From Scytalidium lignicola (taxonomy: Eukaryota; Ascomycota; Leotiomycetes), in NCBI GenBank assembly GCA_002812745.2, contig NCSJ02000154.1, forward strand, positions 1-64,000: a DNA stretch of 64,000 bases, given 5' to 3'. Positions 44,531 to 55,186 of the stretch are shown one piece after another. The notes below the pieces were generated by a model. That model saw only the letters and a program-made list of their open reading frames with translations, made no database searches and was not told the origin of the DNA. The translations under genes were made by a program, and so were the position numbers. Every line of letters starts with the position of its first letter. Positions within the stretch are counted from its first letter, which is position 1.

Positions 44531-46935
44531 TTAGGACTTGTGCTTATCAGAAGAGAGCTTGGCCTTAATCTTTCCGAATATGCTCAATCGCTTCTTCTTC
44601 TTCTCTATGGTTGAGGATGGTGTTGCGCTTTCGGGGGCCTTACTGCTGGCAGGGGTTGGTGATACGGGAGCGGCAGCGGCAGTCTTTGCGGCCTCTGTCG
44701 CAGGTTCTGTTACTGGCTCGGTTGTAGGAGCTGGCGCAGTTTCACTGGTTTCTGCTGTGGCAACAGGGGCTGACTCGCCCACAGAGTTATCTTGTTTGAC
44801 CTCGGAGAGAAGTTCATCTTCAACAGCTTTCTTCTCCACGACAGGTTCTGAGTAAGCTGCAGCCTCAGGACTCTGCCCTGACTCGGCAATCGACTCCTTT
44901 ACTACTTCCGGGGGAGCAGTGGCTGTCACGGCATTTTCTGATTTGGTAGTCCCTTCACCAGCTGTGCCCTCAGAGGTTGCTGGAGCTACACGAACCTCGC
45001 TCAGTAGCTCGGCTTCCACCTCATTCTTTTCCTTGACCTCCGTGGGGTCAGCGCTTGCTTCTGGAGCTACGCCTGCCGCCTCCTGGCTTTCCTTCACTAT
45101 TTCGGGTACCGCGGCTGATTCTGGTCCACTTGCACCCGTCGAGGTTGCTGGCGCAACAGGAACCTCACTAAGGAGCTCGGCCTCTACCGCATTCTTCTCC
45201 TGGACCTCGACAGGGTCTGCACTTGCCTCTGGATCAACGCCGGCTGCTTCCTGGCTCTCCTTCACAACCTCTGGCACCTTGGCGGATTCCAATGGCACTG
45301 CGGCTGCAAGTTGGGCAGTTGTGGTTTCAGGACCGGCCGATTGGATTGTTGGGTTAGCGTCAATTCCAGCAGCTGCACCCACAGGTGGGATATCTAGAAC
45401 CCCAGTTCCATTCTGCTGCCGCTCTAGCTCTGGTGTCACAACCGGAGGGAGAACAGGAGTGTTTCCAAAAGCGCCGCTGTTCTCATATGCTTCCTTATCG
45501 GTACGAACATTAGAGGTGACAGTATGACCAGTCAGAGTAGCGGGATCAGGGAGCGTTTCTCCCGGCGCGACCTGAACTGGATTGACACCCCCCGGGAAAG
45601 CAGGAAGGGGTGAAACGCTGAAGGTTTGCTCGGCTTCAGCCTTCTTCTTGTCAGCAGCGACCAGCTCAGGGTCATCATGAACGCCCGATTGCACCGTATT
45701 TTCCGTGAAGGTGCTTGGGTGGGGGACGGGCTCGCCTGGAGCAAGCTTCACGGGGTTACCCGCGCCAGCGGTACCTGGAATGGGATTGACAAAGAAATCA
45801 CCGCTTTCAGCAGGCGCAGGCGTCTCCGGGAATGCGCCTGGCACATCAGATTCGGTCACAGGTGCTTCCACAGACTTTTCGAGTGGCACATCCTTCGCCA
45901 ACTCAGCGGTTGTAGCATTGGGAGCCACACCCGACATTATTCCAATTGTTTCGGGGGTGTGTTTGGTAATGCGATCTGGTGTAAGGAGGTTGTTCAGGTT
46001 TCCTGAAGCGTCGTTTTCCTGGGGTGCAGTATGGTCGGTGGTCCACTCTCCGTCTACTACGAACTGCAAAGTCGCGCGTGTTAGTGTGCGATGAATTGGA
46101 GCAAAAGAAAGAGGTTTTTTTAGGAAATGATGGAAGCGATTGAGAGATTGCCAGGGGGAGATTAGGAGATCTCCTCCGCTCTTAAGAGAAACGCCGAGGG
46201 GGGCGGGGTTTGTTTTGTCGAGGGGCGACATGACATCAGCTGGGGATGGCCGCGGCTTATTGCGATCTCACCGCTCCCCAGAAGGCAGCGCAAAGCAGTC
46301 TAGGCTACAGCTGAGACACCAGCTCGCCAACGCCCCCAACGCGTCATCCGGGGGCGGCGACGAGATGGTCAAAAACCTCGACATTTTTGGCTCTGGATGC
46401 GGAAAGCCCGACGCATAAAACGGCCAACACACATATAGCACAGGCTCGAATTGCGAACCACTAGGTCGCTCTCGCAGATTGTCATGATTTCTAAAATCTC
46501 GGAGTAGAGAACTACTGCCGAGTTGCACCAGCGCGGTGATATCTGCTTGTCTCTCTTCCCATGCACGCACCTTGTAGTAGATCTTTTCGTCGACCTTGGG
46601 CAGGTCTACGGTCTTCTCGAAGAGGTCGCCGCTCTTGACCAGCTTCTCACTCTTCGACCAGTTGTCGAAGGTACCCGTCACGTAGACATCGGTTGCTGGG
46701 TGTTCCCTGAGTGTGTGCATATATATTAGCTTGAGCTCTCTCAAAGAACGTTAGCATCCACAGCTCTCCGAACCGCAGAGGCAGATATGAAGTCGCAAAG
46801 TCGTGGCGCGTGACATCGCACAGCTCCAATTTTGGGTGACAATATCCATGCTATAGAGCTAAAAAGACTGTTTCCTGGGTGTAATGAGGCTCATAGGTGC
46901 GAATTGACATACCACTTGAATACAAAAGTTCCCAT
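44531..46935 (-). CDS. Crp1/Mdg1-like protein with AMPK glycogen-binding-type domain
   Basis: Three exons, 46935-46913, 46706-46571 and 46063-44531, give 563 residues. The N-terminus MGTFVFKWEHPATDVYVTGT then FDNWSKSEKL, and YYKFVVDGEWTTDHTAPQEN across the splices, is an AMPK1_CBM / E-set glycogen-binding-type domain. The same layout, with a long acidic low-complexity tail, occurs in yeast Crp1 (cruciform-DNA binding) and Mdg1. The tail is Ala/Glu/Pro/Val-rich and holds three repeats of about 50 residues (VVKESQEAAGV ... VEAELLSEV). It ends in a conserved-looking basic helix, KKKKRLSIFGKIKAKLS. The second intron is 507 bases, far longer than others here, with a GTGCGT donor and CTTTGCAG acceptor. 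Whether the domain binds glycogen, DNA or something else in this fungus is not known. Confidence 0.9.
44792..45285 (-). repeat. Three tandem coding repeats in the Crp1/Mdg1-like tail
   Basis: Units at about 45285-45141, 45114-44973 and 44912-44792 (minus strand), with a period near 168-180 bases. They encode related segments of the form VVKESQEAAG...EASADP..V.EKN.VEAELLSEV.VAPATS. The first two are nearly identical in protein; the third is diverged (VVKESIAESGQSPEAAAY). Confidence 0.8.
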
Positions 46936-49470
46936 TCTGAAATGCTTGGGTTGTAATTAGGATCGGATTGGAGCCAGGAATAGCGAAGCTAGCTAGCTGA
47001 GCGAGCTTTACCGCTAAGGACCACGATATCGAGACGCCGCCGTGCGTGATAGGCAATGGACTCGCTCGAGCAGCAGCTGCGACGAGACAGATGAGCAGAT
47101 GGAAGGAAAGATGCGAGTGGAGGGGTGGGTGGTTGAAGCTCGAGGAAAAGATGGTGGGTGGTGGGAGAGGTGAGAGAAAAAGGGTATGGTGCAATGGGTG
47201 CTGGGGGGATTGGCGACAGGCGGAGATTGGAAGCTACCGTATCTCGTGTCGACGACGATCGAGCGGGCCCCAGAGAATCTGATTTGCAGCGATTAGGGGA
47301 GCGTAGTGTAGAAGCTCAAGTGGATTAAGGGATTAATCAAAAGGATGGTGGTGATTTACTGGAGTGAAAGCAATTGCCAAATTATTAATTAGAGAAGCCC
47401 GTGGATCACGACATGTATACAAGTAGAACTAGGTAGAAAGTACAGTTACGAGTGACTCGTGGATTTTTTATTTGGTGGAGGCTGGGAAACAGCTGGAAGG
47501 GGAGAGAGAGGAGAGGTTGGGGCCAACGGGCGGGCTTGGCAGTGCTGCGTGAGTAACCAGCGGTGTCGTAATTATTAACAGACGAACACTCCACGTAAAA
47601 AAAGTTTGTTTCCCAGTACGGTAACTTAATTAGTCCAGAGCGTAATCCCGCATGCAGTCATTCATGGCTGGGGCCTCTGCTTGATCATGCAATCATTCCC
47701 CATTTTCTTTCTTTCTCAGTATTTGCGACGAGAGTTGTTCTAGATGCGCGATGCTGCTGCTACTGCTGATGGTGCATGACAAAGAGGATTGCGGAGAACC
47801 AAGATTAGAACCACCCCTACAGTATGAAATAAATAATTATGTTCATAAAAATTGCATATACATATAAGTTATGCCATACCTGCATACAAAAATCATCGTT
47901 CACTAATTACTATACTATGCTTGACTGTTACGTAGCGTGCTGTCAGACTTCAATGATTAGTTACTTAAGCAACATCCGAGTGTTGACCTCAAATGCCCGA
48001 TGACGTCGTGTGCTGGTTCACAGGACAGTAAGTTAATGGAATTGTTTAGGCGCGGGACCGTGGGCGAAAAAAGCTTAAGACTTCCTGTAAGGAAGAGGAC
48101 GCAATGCAAGTCATTAATGCAGTCCAATGCAATGCCAGAATGAGTTTAACTAATAAAACGAAAACTCATTGTAAGCAAAGCAAAGCACCAGACTACCAGA
48201 CTTGCCATCGTCGCACTACCGCTGATAATAACTACATGTAGACTTGGGTTGTTGTTTTCTGCTTCCGCTTGCCCTTTGGGTTTCCTTGTCCTCATCCTCA
48301 CAGTGCACGCACCAGAGCCTTGCCATCATCGGGAACAGCCCTTTTCTCTTACCATCTTTTCTTTCTTCTTCTTTTCTCTTCTTTCAAACAATGAATTGCA
48401 CTGCTTCATACCCAATGCACTGTGATCCTTCTCTCCTACAACTAAGCATAGGGAGATGCAGTGTTGAAAGCATGAACGCGCACTGCTGTCTCATATGATA
48501 GCCCTGACAAACAACACTGGTAATTAATTATCTGTGCATCCACCACTGGTCTTTCCCAGGAACCTCATTTAGCTGCACCCAGAACCACTTCCTGCACCCT
48601 AGCAGCAGATTACGCATTCTCATGTTGGACAAAGCAAAGAAAATTTAAAAAGTTGGCCTAGGCAACGACCAAAAAAGTTGCTGGTGTTCTACGCGTCTTC
48701 CAGAATCTCCCGTCGAACAATTGGAAGCTTCGGGAGCCGCCAATCGCGTTTGGGAGCTGAGTCGATTCGTTGTACCGACACCACTCCCAACTTTCCGTAA
48801 CTGCGCTGTAACTGCTTCCCGCTCAAACGTCCCCGCCGCCTTGTAGCGAGCTCCCCTCACCGCGACCAGACACACACACCCCCCCCATCACCACCACCAC
48901 CACCACCACTGCACGTCTTCCCATCCTCACCTCAACTCCCCTTCCTCTATCCTTGGGAGAAAAAACAACAACAACAATAACACCATCACTGCTCCTCTGC
49001 GCTTCTCCAATCGACAACAGCAGGCAAGGCTTGCTCCTTGCACTTGCCGTGCGTGTCACTTGTAAGTTGGCCCCCCTCATGCCTAGAGATTGCTTCCCCC
49101 CACAATTCATTCGTTTGCATCATTCCTGATCATACCCCAGCACCACAACCAGCTGAGAGACGACGAGCTCCCCAGCTTCCAACCTCCAACCTCCATCAAA
49201 GTTCTCCTCAGGCCTCGACCTAATGTGAGCTACTGATGGTTCAATCTGCTATAATCATCATAATATTAATATGAGGAGACATTTGCTAAATGTGAAAGTT
49301 TGCCAGAATATATAGAACGGCAGTTCGGTCGTGGTCCGCCCTTCTCCCCCATCTCCATTCCACTCTCGCCACCTAAACCACCATCATCCACGGAACAATT
49401 CGACAGCTCCTCATCACCGCTCTATCAGCGCCTCTCCGAGCTTCTCGTTTAGCTCGCACGTCACGATCGG
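46936..49470. other. 2.5-kb divergent intergenic region and PKA-R leader
   Basis: No supported coding gene. The right part (48240-49470) is C/T-rich and is probably the long 5' leader of the PKA regulatory subunit, perhaps with leader introns (GTAAGT at 49061; GTGAGC at 49224). A CRE-like TGACGTCG lies near 48001. An (ACC)n run is at about 48889-48908. Confidence 0.5.
48886..48909. repeat. (ACC)n trinucleotide repeat
   Basis: A run of CAC/ACC units in the putative leader of the PKA regulatory subunit gene. Confidence 0.6.
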
Positions 49471-51000
49471 ATGTCGCTTCCTTCCGCATACCTGACCGAA
49501 ATTGAAACACTGAATCAGGAGGTTCGGAAAGCACAGCCAAGCGACGTCCTTCAATTCTGTGCGAATTTCTTCCTGCATCGACTGGAAGTCCAACGTGCCC
49601 AATTGCTCTCTGCAGCTCCCAACTCTCTCTCGAAACCCGATTCCGACATGGCGGGAAACAGCTTCCCGGGTCGCTTTGGTGCCAATCTCTTTGGCGGCTC
49701 CGGCGAGGCTGGGAAGGACCAGTCGGCTTCGGGTTCGGGTCCTATATCCAAGGTGGTAGAAGAGGATGAGAATGACACAATTACTTCACCTACAAGCGCG
49801 ACCTTTGGCTTTGCAAAAGGTGGTCCCGGCCCATTTGGTGGTGGCTTCGGAGCCACTGCTGGTGCCGATACCGCTGCCTTTGACGATGGACCTCCTTCAT
49901 CCTTGAGAGCCGGCCAAAATAGTGAAGGCTTTCCGGCCCATTATGGTATGGGTAGACGGACATCGGTCTCGGCAGAATCCTTAAATCCCACAGCGTCATC
50001 CAACGATCACTGGTCTCCGCCATTTCACAGGAAAACTCCAGAACAGCTAGCCAGATTGAAGAAGTCCATCTCCGGAAATTTCCTGTTTAGTCATCTGGAT
50101 GACGAACAAAGCAACTTGGTTTTGGGTGCTCTAGTTGAAAAACCCATCCCAGCAAAGGGTATTAAGGTAAGGCATAATTCGTCAGTTGTTTATATTCTGA
50201 TTTCCTTTCAAGAATTATATCATGTCGTCATTATACCTTCATTTATTTCATTCCTTGTCTATACAGGACTCTGCTGACAAAATTAACACCAGGTCATTTC
50301 ACAAGGTGATCAGGGCGATTTCTTCTATGTCGTCGAGAAAGGTGTATTCGAAGTTTATGTCAATCCTTCAGGTTCGTTGCAACCAGGACCAAATGGCCTT
50401 GGCGAAAAGGTGGCAACGATTGAACCAGGAGGATCATTTGGTGAACTCGCTTTGATGTACAATGCACCAAGAGCAGCCACAGTGGTGTCAGCAGATGCGG
50501 GGTGCACACTGTGGGCTCTTGATCGTGTTACTTTCCGGCGGATTTTGATGGACTCAACTTTCCAACGACGCCGACTATATGAGGGCTTCCTGGAAGAAGT
50601 TCCCCTACTATCAACATTGGATCGCTATGAGCGATCAAAAATTGCTGATGCACTGGAAACGCAGAAATATCCAGCGGGTACAACGATCATTAGGGAAGGT
50701 GATGTCGGGGAAGCCTTCTACCTTTTAGAGAGTGGTGAAGCCGAGGCGTATAAGAAGGGCACGGAGGCACCTGTGAAATTTTATCACAAAGGAGATTATT
50801 TTGGAGAGTTAGCTCTGCTAAACGATGCACCGCGAGCTGCAAGCGTCGTCAGTAAGACTGAAGTCAAGGTTGCCACGTTAGGTAAGGATGGATTCCAAAG
50901 ACTACTAGGTCCTGTAGAGAGTATCATGAGAAGAACAAGGTACGATCTGGGAGGAGGAAGAACTGGTGTGGAGGAAACCGATCCACTTCATAAGGCGTAA
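49471..51000 (+). CDS. cAMP-dependent protein kinase regulatory subunit
   Basis: Binds and inhibits the PKA catalytic subunit and releases it on cAMP binding. Two exons, 49471-50166 and 50293-51000, give 467 residues. The N-terminal dimerisation/docking helix pair is residues about 5-45 (YLTEIETLNQEVRKAQPSDV). A Gly/Phe-rich linker leads to the inhibitor site GRRTSVSAES with RRTS at 162-165, a phosphorylatable Ser at the pseudosubstrate position as in type II and fungal subunits. Two cyclic-nucleotide domains follow; their phosphate-binding cassettes are complete: FGELALMYNAPRAA (281-294) and FGELALLNDAPRAA (402-415), each with the cAMP-contacting Glu and Arg. The splice gives KGIKVISQGDQGDFFYVVEK. 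The intron (126 bases) also has a TACAG at 50267-50271, which would add stops. Probably preceded by a long leader. Confidence 0.97.
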
Positions 51001-51356
51001 TAATATTGTGCGATCTATTGGGCGTGTCGGCGGGGGGTATTTGGGGCGTTAGACTGGTTTACGTTCGCTCATAAACAAACAAACAAACTGACTTTTGGTG
51101 GTTTTACTACTTGGACGCAAAGAAAGGTCAACGATGGTTTCAGTCATTTTTCATAGTCGCATTTAGTCGAAGCTATGGTATCTATTACAAATGTTTGATT
51201 CCTGATCCACATCTGAACGCCTGAGTAAACTCCTGATAGCTTGATTTTGGAATAATCATCCATATATCTCCCCCCAAGGCCCAGAACTTAAAACAGTAAA
51301 TAAAGTCATGATCATACACACAACACAATCGATGTTATTTTGCTCTTCTCGGGGTA
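51001..51356. other. Convergent 3' region
   Basis: Shared 3' flank of the PKA-R and SPF27 genes, with a short (CAAA)n tract near 51074. No gene seen. Confidence 0.35.
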
Positions 51357-52022
51357 TTATTGCCTCGTAGTCACCGTAGCTCCACTCCTTCTCCTATCCA
51401 AGATCTCCCTCCTGACATTCTCTGCAGCGACCTCGGTCTCCAACACCCTACCAATTCCCTTTCTCCAGTTCTCCTGGAGCATCTTGATCTCTCCACAAAC
51501 CTCTTCCTGTCTATTCTTCCTCTCCACGACGACACGATCAATCTCTTCCTTCCTCCCGGCCAATTCCTTCTCCAGCCCCTTCAAGATATCCTCCAGCTGC
51601 GAATTCCCAATTAGCCACGCGTTCTTGCCAAATTGCTCCAGAAGCGCAAGGTTCGTCTGTCGCCCGGCCAGGTAAGTATGCGAGGTGTATGCCGCGGAGA
51701 GCGCCTGTCGCCAGCGTGCCAAGGTCTCCGGGTGGTCCTCGTCGGAGTGCGGGGACGTTGGAGGTGGCTCTTGGGCTTCGTACCGGGTCAGGTCGATGGC
51801 TTTTAGCGGTTGCTTTGCTTCGATTCGCTGGAGCTCGGCTTCGATCAGAGGAGAGAAGTGTAGCTCGGGGAGAGGGGGAAGTAATGGGTGTGTGCCGCCG
51901 TTGGATGATGCTTCTGGCGATTGCGAGGCCTTGATTAAGGCTTGGGCTGAGGCCCGCTCGGCGGCTGTGGGCTCGTCATCTACGTATGGAAGGGACTCGT
52001 GAGCTTCTGTTATTAATGGCAT
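51357..52022 (-). CDS. Pre-mRNA-splicing factor SPF27 / BCAS2 (Cwf7) family
   Basis: Small coiled-coil component of the Prp19/NTC complex of the spliceosome. Single exon of 221 residues, as usual for the family. The N-terminus MPLITEAHESLPYVDDEPTA, then ERASAQALI, is the family's typical opening: a conserved YID-like motif in front of a helical region. The middle (FSPLIEAELQRIEAKQPLKA, IDLTRYE) and the long C-terminal coiled coil (TNLALLEQFGKNAWLIGNSQ through EIKMLQENWRKGIGRVLETE) match BCAS2 proteins as I know them. No introns. The start is the first ATG. It is convergent with the PKA-R gene and divergent from neutral ceramidase. Confidence 0.9.
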   Translation of the reverse strand: MPLITEAHESLPYVDDEPTAAERASAQALIKASQSPEASSNGGTHPLLPPLPELHFSPLIEAELQRIEAKQPLKAIDLTRYEAQEPPPTSPHSDEDHPETLARWRQALSAAYTSHTYLAGRQTNLALLEQFGKNAWLIGNSQLEDILKGLEKELAGRKEEIDRVVVERKNRQEEVCGEIKMLQENWRKGIGRVLETEVAAENVRREILDRRRSGATVTTRQ

Positions 52023-52586
52023 GTTGAGGGAGCGCGGTGGTGTTTAGACAGGGGTGGATTGAATTCTTGGTGGAAGTTAGAATTTCTTATGTTATATATT
52101 GCGCGACTGGTAGATATGGGCGACCGGGCTTTGGGTTACCGTACTTTTTTTNGGTGACAGTACAGCAGATAAGATGATATGATAAGAAGAGTGACCTTCT
52201 CAGAATTAAAATGGCGTCACGACTGTAAGCATGGTAAATGGAAACTTTCAATTGCAAAGGCTTAAACCCAAATATGTAGGGAGTGCAAGCCAGCAAATAC
52301 CGTGCGCGGTTCAACAAGAATGCAGGAGCAGCAGTGCCATTGGTTCTCAAAAGAAGGACTGATGTACAGTACAACGTCTGTTCCTTGAGGTTTCAGCAGA
52401 ATGACGCTGCCCCTCACTACAGGTCGCTCAACCCGGTACACGCCCAGACGCGGCAACTACTACTTCTAAGCTGGCAGCCCAGTAGCGGCTCCCGGGAAAC
52501 CATGTTCTATAACCTCTCTGAGAGAGGGATTATAATTCTTGTCTCTCCTCTTTCATCCCTCATTTTCTAATTTTTTTTAATCCGAT
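52023..52586. other. Divergent promoter region, SPF27 / ceramidase
   Basis: 564 bases with no supported gene. One N (52152) follows a T run. A short CT-rich leader directly precedes the ceramidase ATG. Confidence 0.4.
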
Positions 52587-55011
52587 ATGGATTCAAGTCG
52601 GGATTTGAAGGCCGGACCTTCCAGACCTCGTCGATTACTAGATGGAGACTCCAGCGATAGCAAGCAGGGCTGGGGCCAACAACCTGGCTTCGCGGCCAAA
52701 CTGCTTTCCGTTTTGCTTATGATTCTGCTCATCTGTGCAACACTTTTGAATATCCATAGTCACAGAAATGGCTATTCCATATGGCCTTTCCGGGGATCCG
52801 CAATTGCGGGTGCTGGGGGGGATTATGAGGCACTCAAGGGCAGTCAGTATTTACTTGGAGTTGGAAAGGCGGACATTACAGGGTAAGTTGTTTAGCAACA
52901 ATCGAGATACAGAAATGTTTGCTAATACTTCTTTACTTGTTTCAAGACCTGTTGTTGAAATCAATATGATGGGATACGCAGATACAAAGCAAGTTGGTTC
53001 AGGGCTTCGCCAGCGACTGTACTCCCGGGCCTTCATCATTGCAGATGGAGAGAATCCGGAAGATATATTCGTATACTTGGTGTTAGACACGCAATCTGGA
53101 GATACCGCAGTTAGATATGGAATCCTCGAAGGAATCGCTGCTCTTGGGCCAGATTATGCTAGATATGGGCAACATAATGTTGCTGTGACTGGTACCCATT
53201 CCCATTCAGGACCTGGGGCTTGGCTAAATTACCTCTTACCGCAAATCACCAGCAAGGGATTTGACAAGCAAAGCTATCAGGCTATTGTCGATGGCGCAAT
53301 TCTCTCTATACAAAGAGCACACCAGAGTCTACAACCAGGATACCTGACGGTAGGTTCAACTAAAGTGTTTGGGGCAAATATCAACCGTAGCCTTTATGCC
53401 TACCTTGCGAACCCGGAGGAAGAGAGAGATAGATATAATACGAGTATCGAAGATGATGGATCCGTTGAGAAGACTCTCACCATGCTTAAGTTCGAGAGGG
53501 CATCAGACAGTAAAAACATAGGCGTTCTGACCTGGTTTCCTACACATGGCACATCAATGCTGGGCAACAATACTCTAATATCAGGAGACAACAAGGGAGT
53601 CGCTGCCGGTCTTTTTGAGAAGAGTGTCTGGGATGAAGAGAGCGCTGCCGAGGGCTTTGTTGCAGGCTTCTCGCAAGCAAGTGTTGGTGATACTAGCCCG
53701 AATGTCTTGGGAGCTTGGTGCGAGGATGGATCAGGACAGCAGTGCAGTTTCGAGAATAGCACTTGCAGTGATGGCAAAAGCAAGTTTTGTCACGCACGTG
53801 GCCCTTTTTTCCGCGTTAATGACAATGGAGCTTCGTCGTGCTTCGAGGTCGGCAAGCGCCAATATGAATCTGCAAAGGATCTTTACAACATTATTGACAC
53901 CGTCGGTACCCCTGTTCGTGGATCTTCTGTCAAATCGTTCCATACGTTTCAGAATATGTCGAATTTTAGTTTCCAGCTTCCCAATGGTACTCTGGTCCAT
54001 ACCTGCCCCGCAGCTTTGGGTTATTCATTCGCTGCCGGGACATCAGATGGACCTGGTATGTTTGATTTTACGCAGAATGATCCGGATACACCAAATGCAT
54101 CACCAGTCTGGAGGGTAGTGTCTGGTTTAATCAAAGAACCGAGCGAAGAACAACAACTCTGTCATTCTCCAAAGCCTATCCTCCTTGATGTTGGCGAGCT
54201 TTCATCTCCGTACGAATGGACACCTAATGTCGTTGATGTACAAGTTCTGCGGGTAGGACAGCTGCTCATAATTGTCAGCCCAGGTGAGGCCACCACCATG
54301 GCAGGGCGCCGCTGGAAGTCTGCTATCCATAATAGCTCTATAGCTTTGTCACTTTACGAAGAACCTTCTACTGAGCCTGTGGTTGTCCTTGGAGGCCCGG
54401 CAAACAGCTACACTCACTACATCACCACTCCTGAAGAATACGACATACAGCGATATGAAGGTGCATCTACCTTATATGGGAGGCACACTTTGAATGCATA
54501 TATCAATTTGACATTGTCATATCTACCATACCTAATATCATCATCGAAATCTAAGCTACTTAGTGGGCCTCTGCCACCAAATAATGCGAACAGATCCCTC
54601 TCGTTTATCACTGGCGTTGTGTATGATGGAGCCCCAGTTTTCAAATCTTACGGTGACATTAAGATAGATGTCGACCCGTCTTACAAGACTGGCTCTACTA
54701 TCTCAGCTACTTTTATCGGAGCAAATCCTCGAAACAATCTACGACTGGAAGAGACATATGCCGCTGTTGAGAAATTCAGTGAAGAGTCCCGTGTATGGGA
54801 ACGTGTGAGAGATGACAGTGATTGGAGCTTGATCTTTAATTGGAAGAAGATAAGTGAGGTTTTTGGAACGAGCGAAGTTAAAATCGTCTGGGAGTCTGAA
54901 AAATGGGCTGAAGCGGGAAAATATCGGATAAGATATTTTGGAGACTCGAAAGCAGTAGGAGGAACGATTACTCCTTTTGAAGGCACAAGCAGAGTATTTG
55001 ATTTGATATGA
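52587..55011 (+). CDS. Neutral ceramidase
   Basis: Zinc amidase that hydrolyses ceramide to sphingosine and fatty acid, secreted or membrane-anchored. Two exons, 52587-52882 and 52947-55011, give 786 residues. Residues about 37-55 (LLSVLLMILLICATLLNI) form a single N-terminal signal-anchor, so a type II orientation with a lumenal or extracellular catalytic domain is expected. Conserved blocks are LLGVGKADITGPVVEINMMG across the splice, GTHSHSGPGAWLNY (zinc His pair), WFPTHGTSM, FSQASVGDTSPNVLGAWC with the catalytic Ser at about residue 349, and GEATTMAGRRWK. Several N-glycosylation sequons are present (NRS, NTS, NST, NMS, NFS, NGT). The C-terminal immunoglobulin-like domain (SLIFNWKKISEVFGTSEVKI through GDSKAVGGTITPFEGTSRVF) is complete. 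Length is normal for the family. Confidence 0.96.
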
Positions 55012-55186
55012 TTTAACGTTTGTATATGAAAGGAACATTATACCAGCATTCGATTTTGGTGACCTTGCCTCCCTCTAATGTTTTGATCTAACTATTCAGG
55101 GCATCCAATGTCGTCCTTTGCAAAGTAATTTTACCTAACCAACTCCATACATATGCAACATAATATCGTGAAGTAAAAAAAAAATT

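Noticed and set aside
44919..45527. A 202-codon plus-strand open frame opposite the Crp1/Mdg1-like tail
   Set aside because: It is the antisense of Ala/Glu/Val-rich repeats, giving low-complexity Ser/Thr/Ala sequence. The sense frame has clear domain context and splicing.
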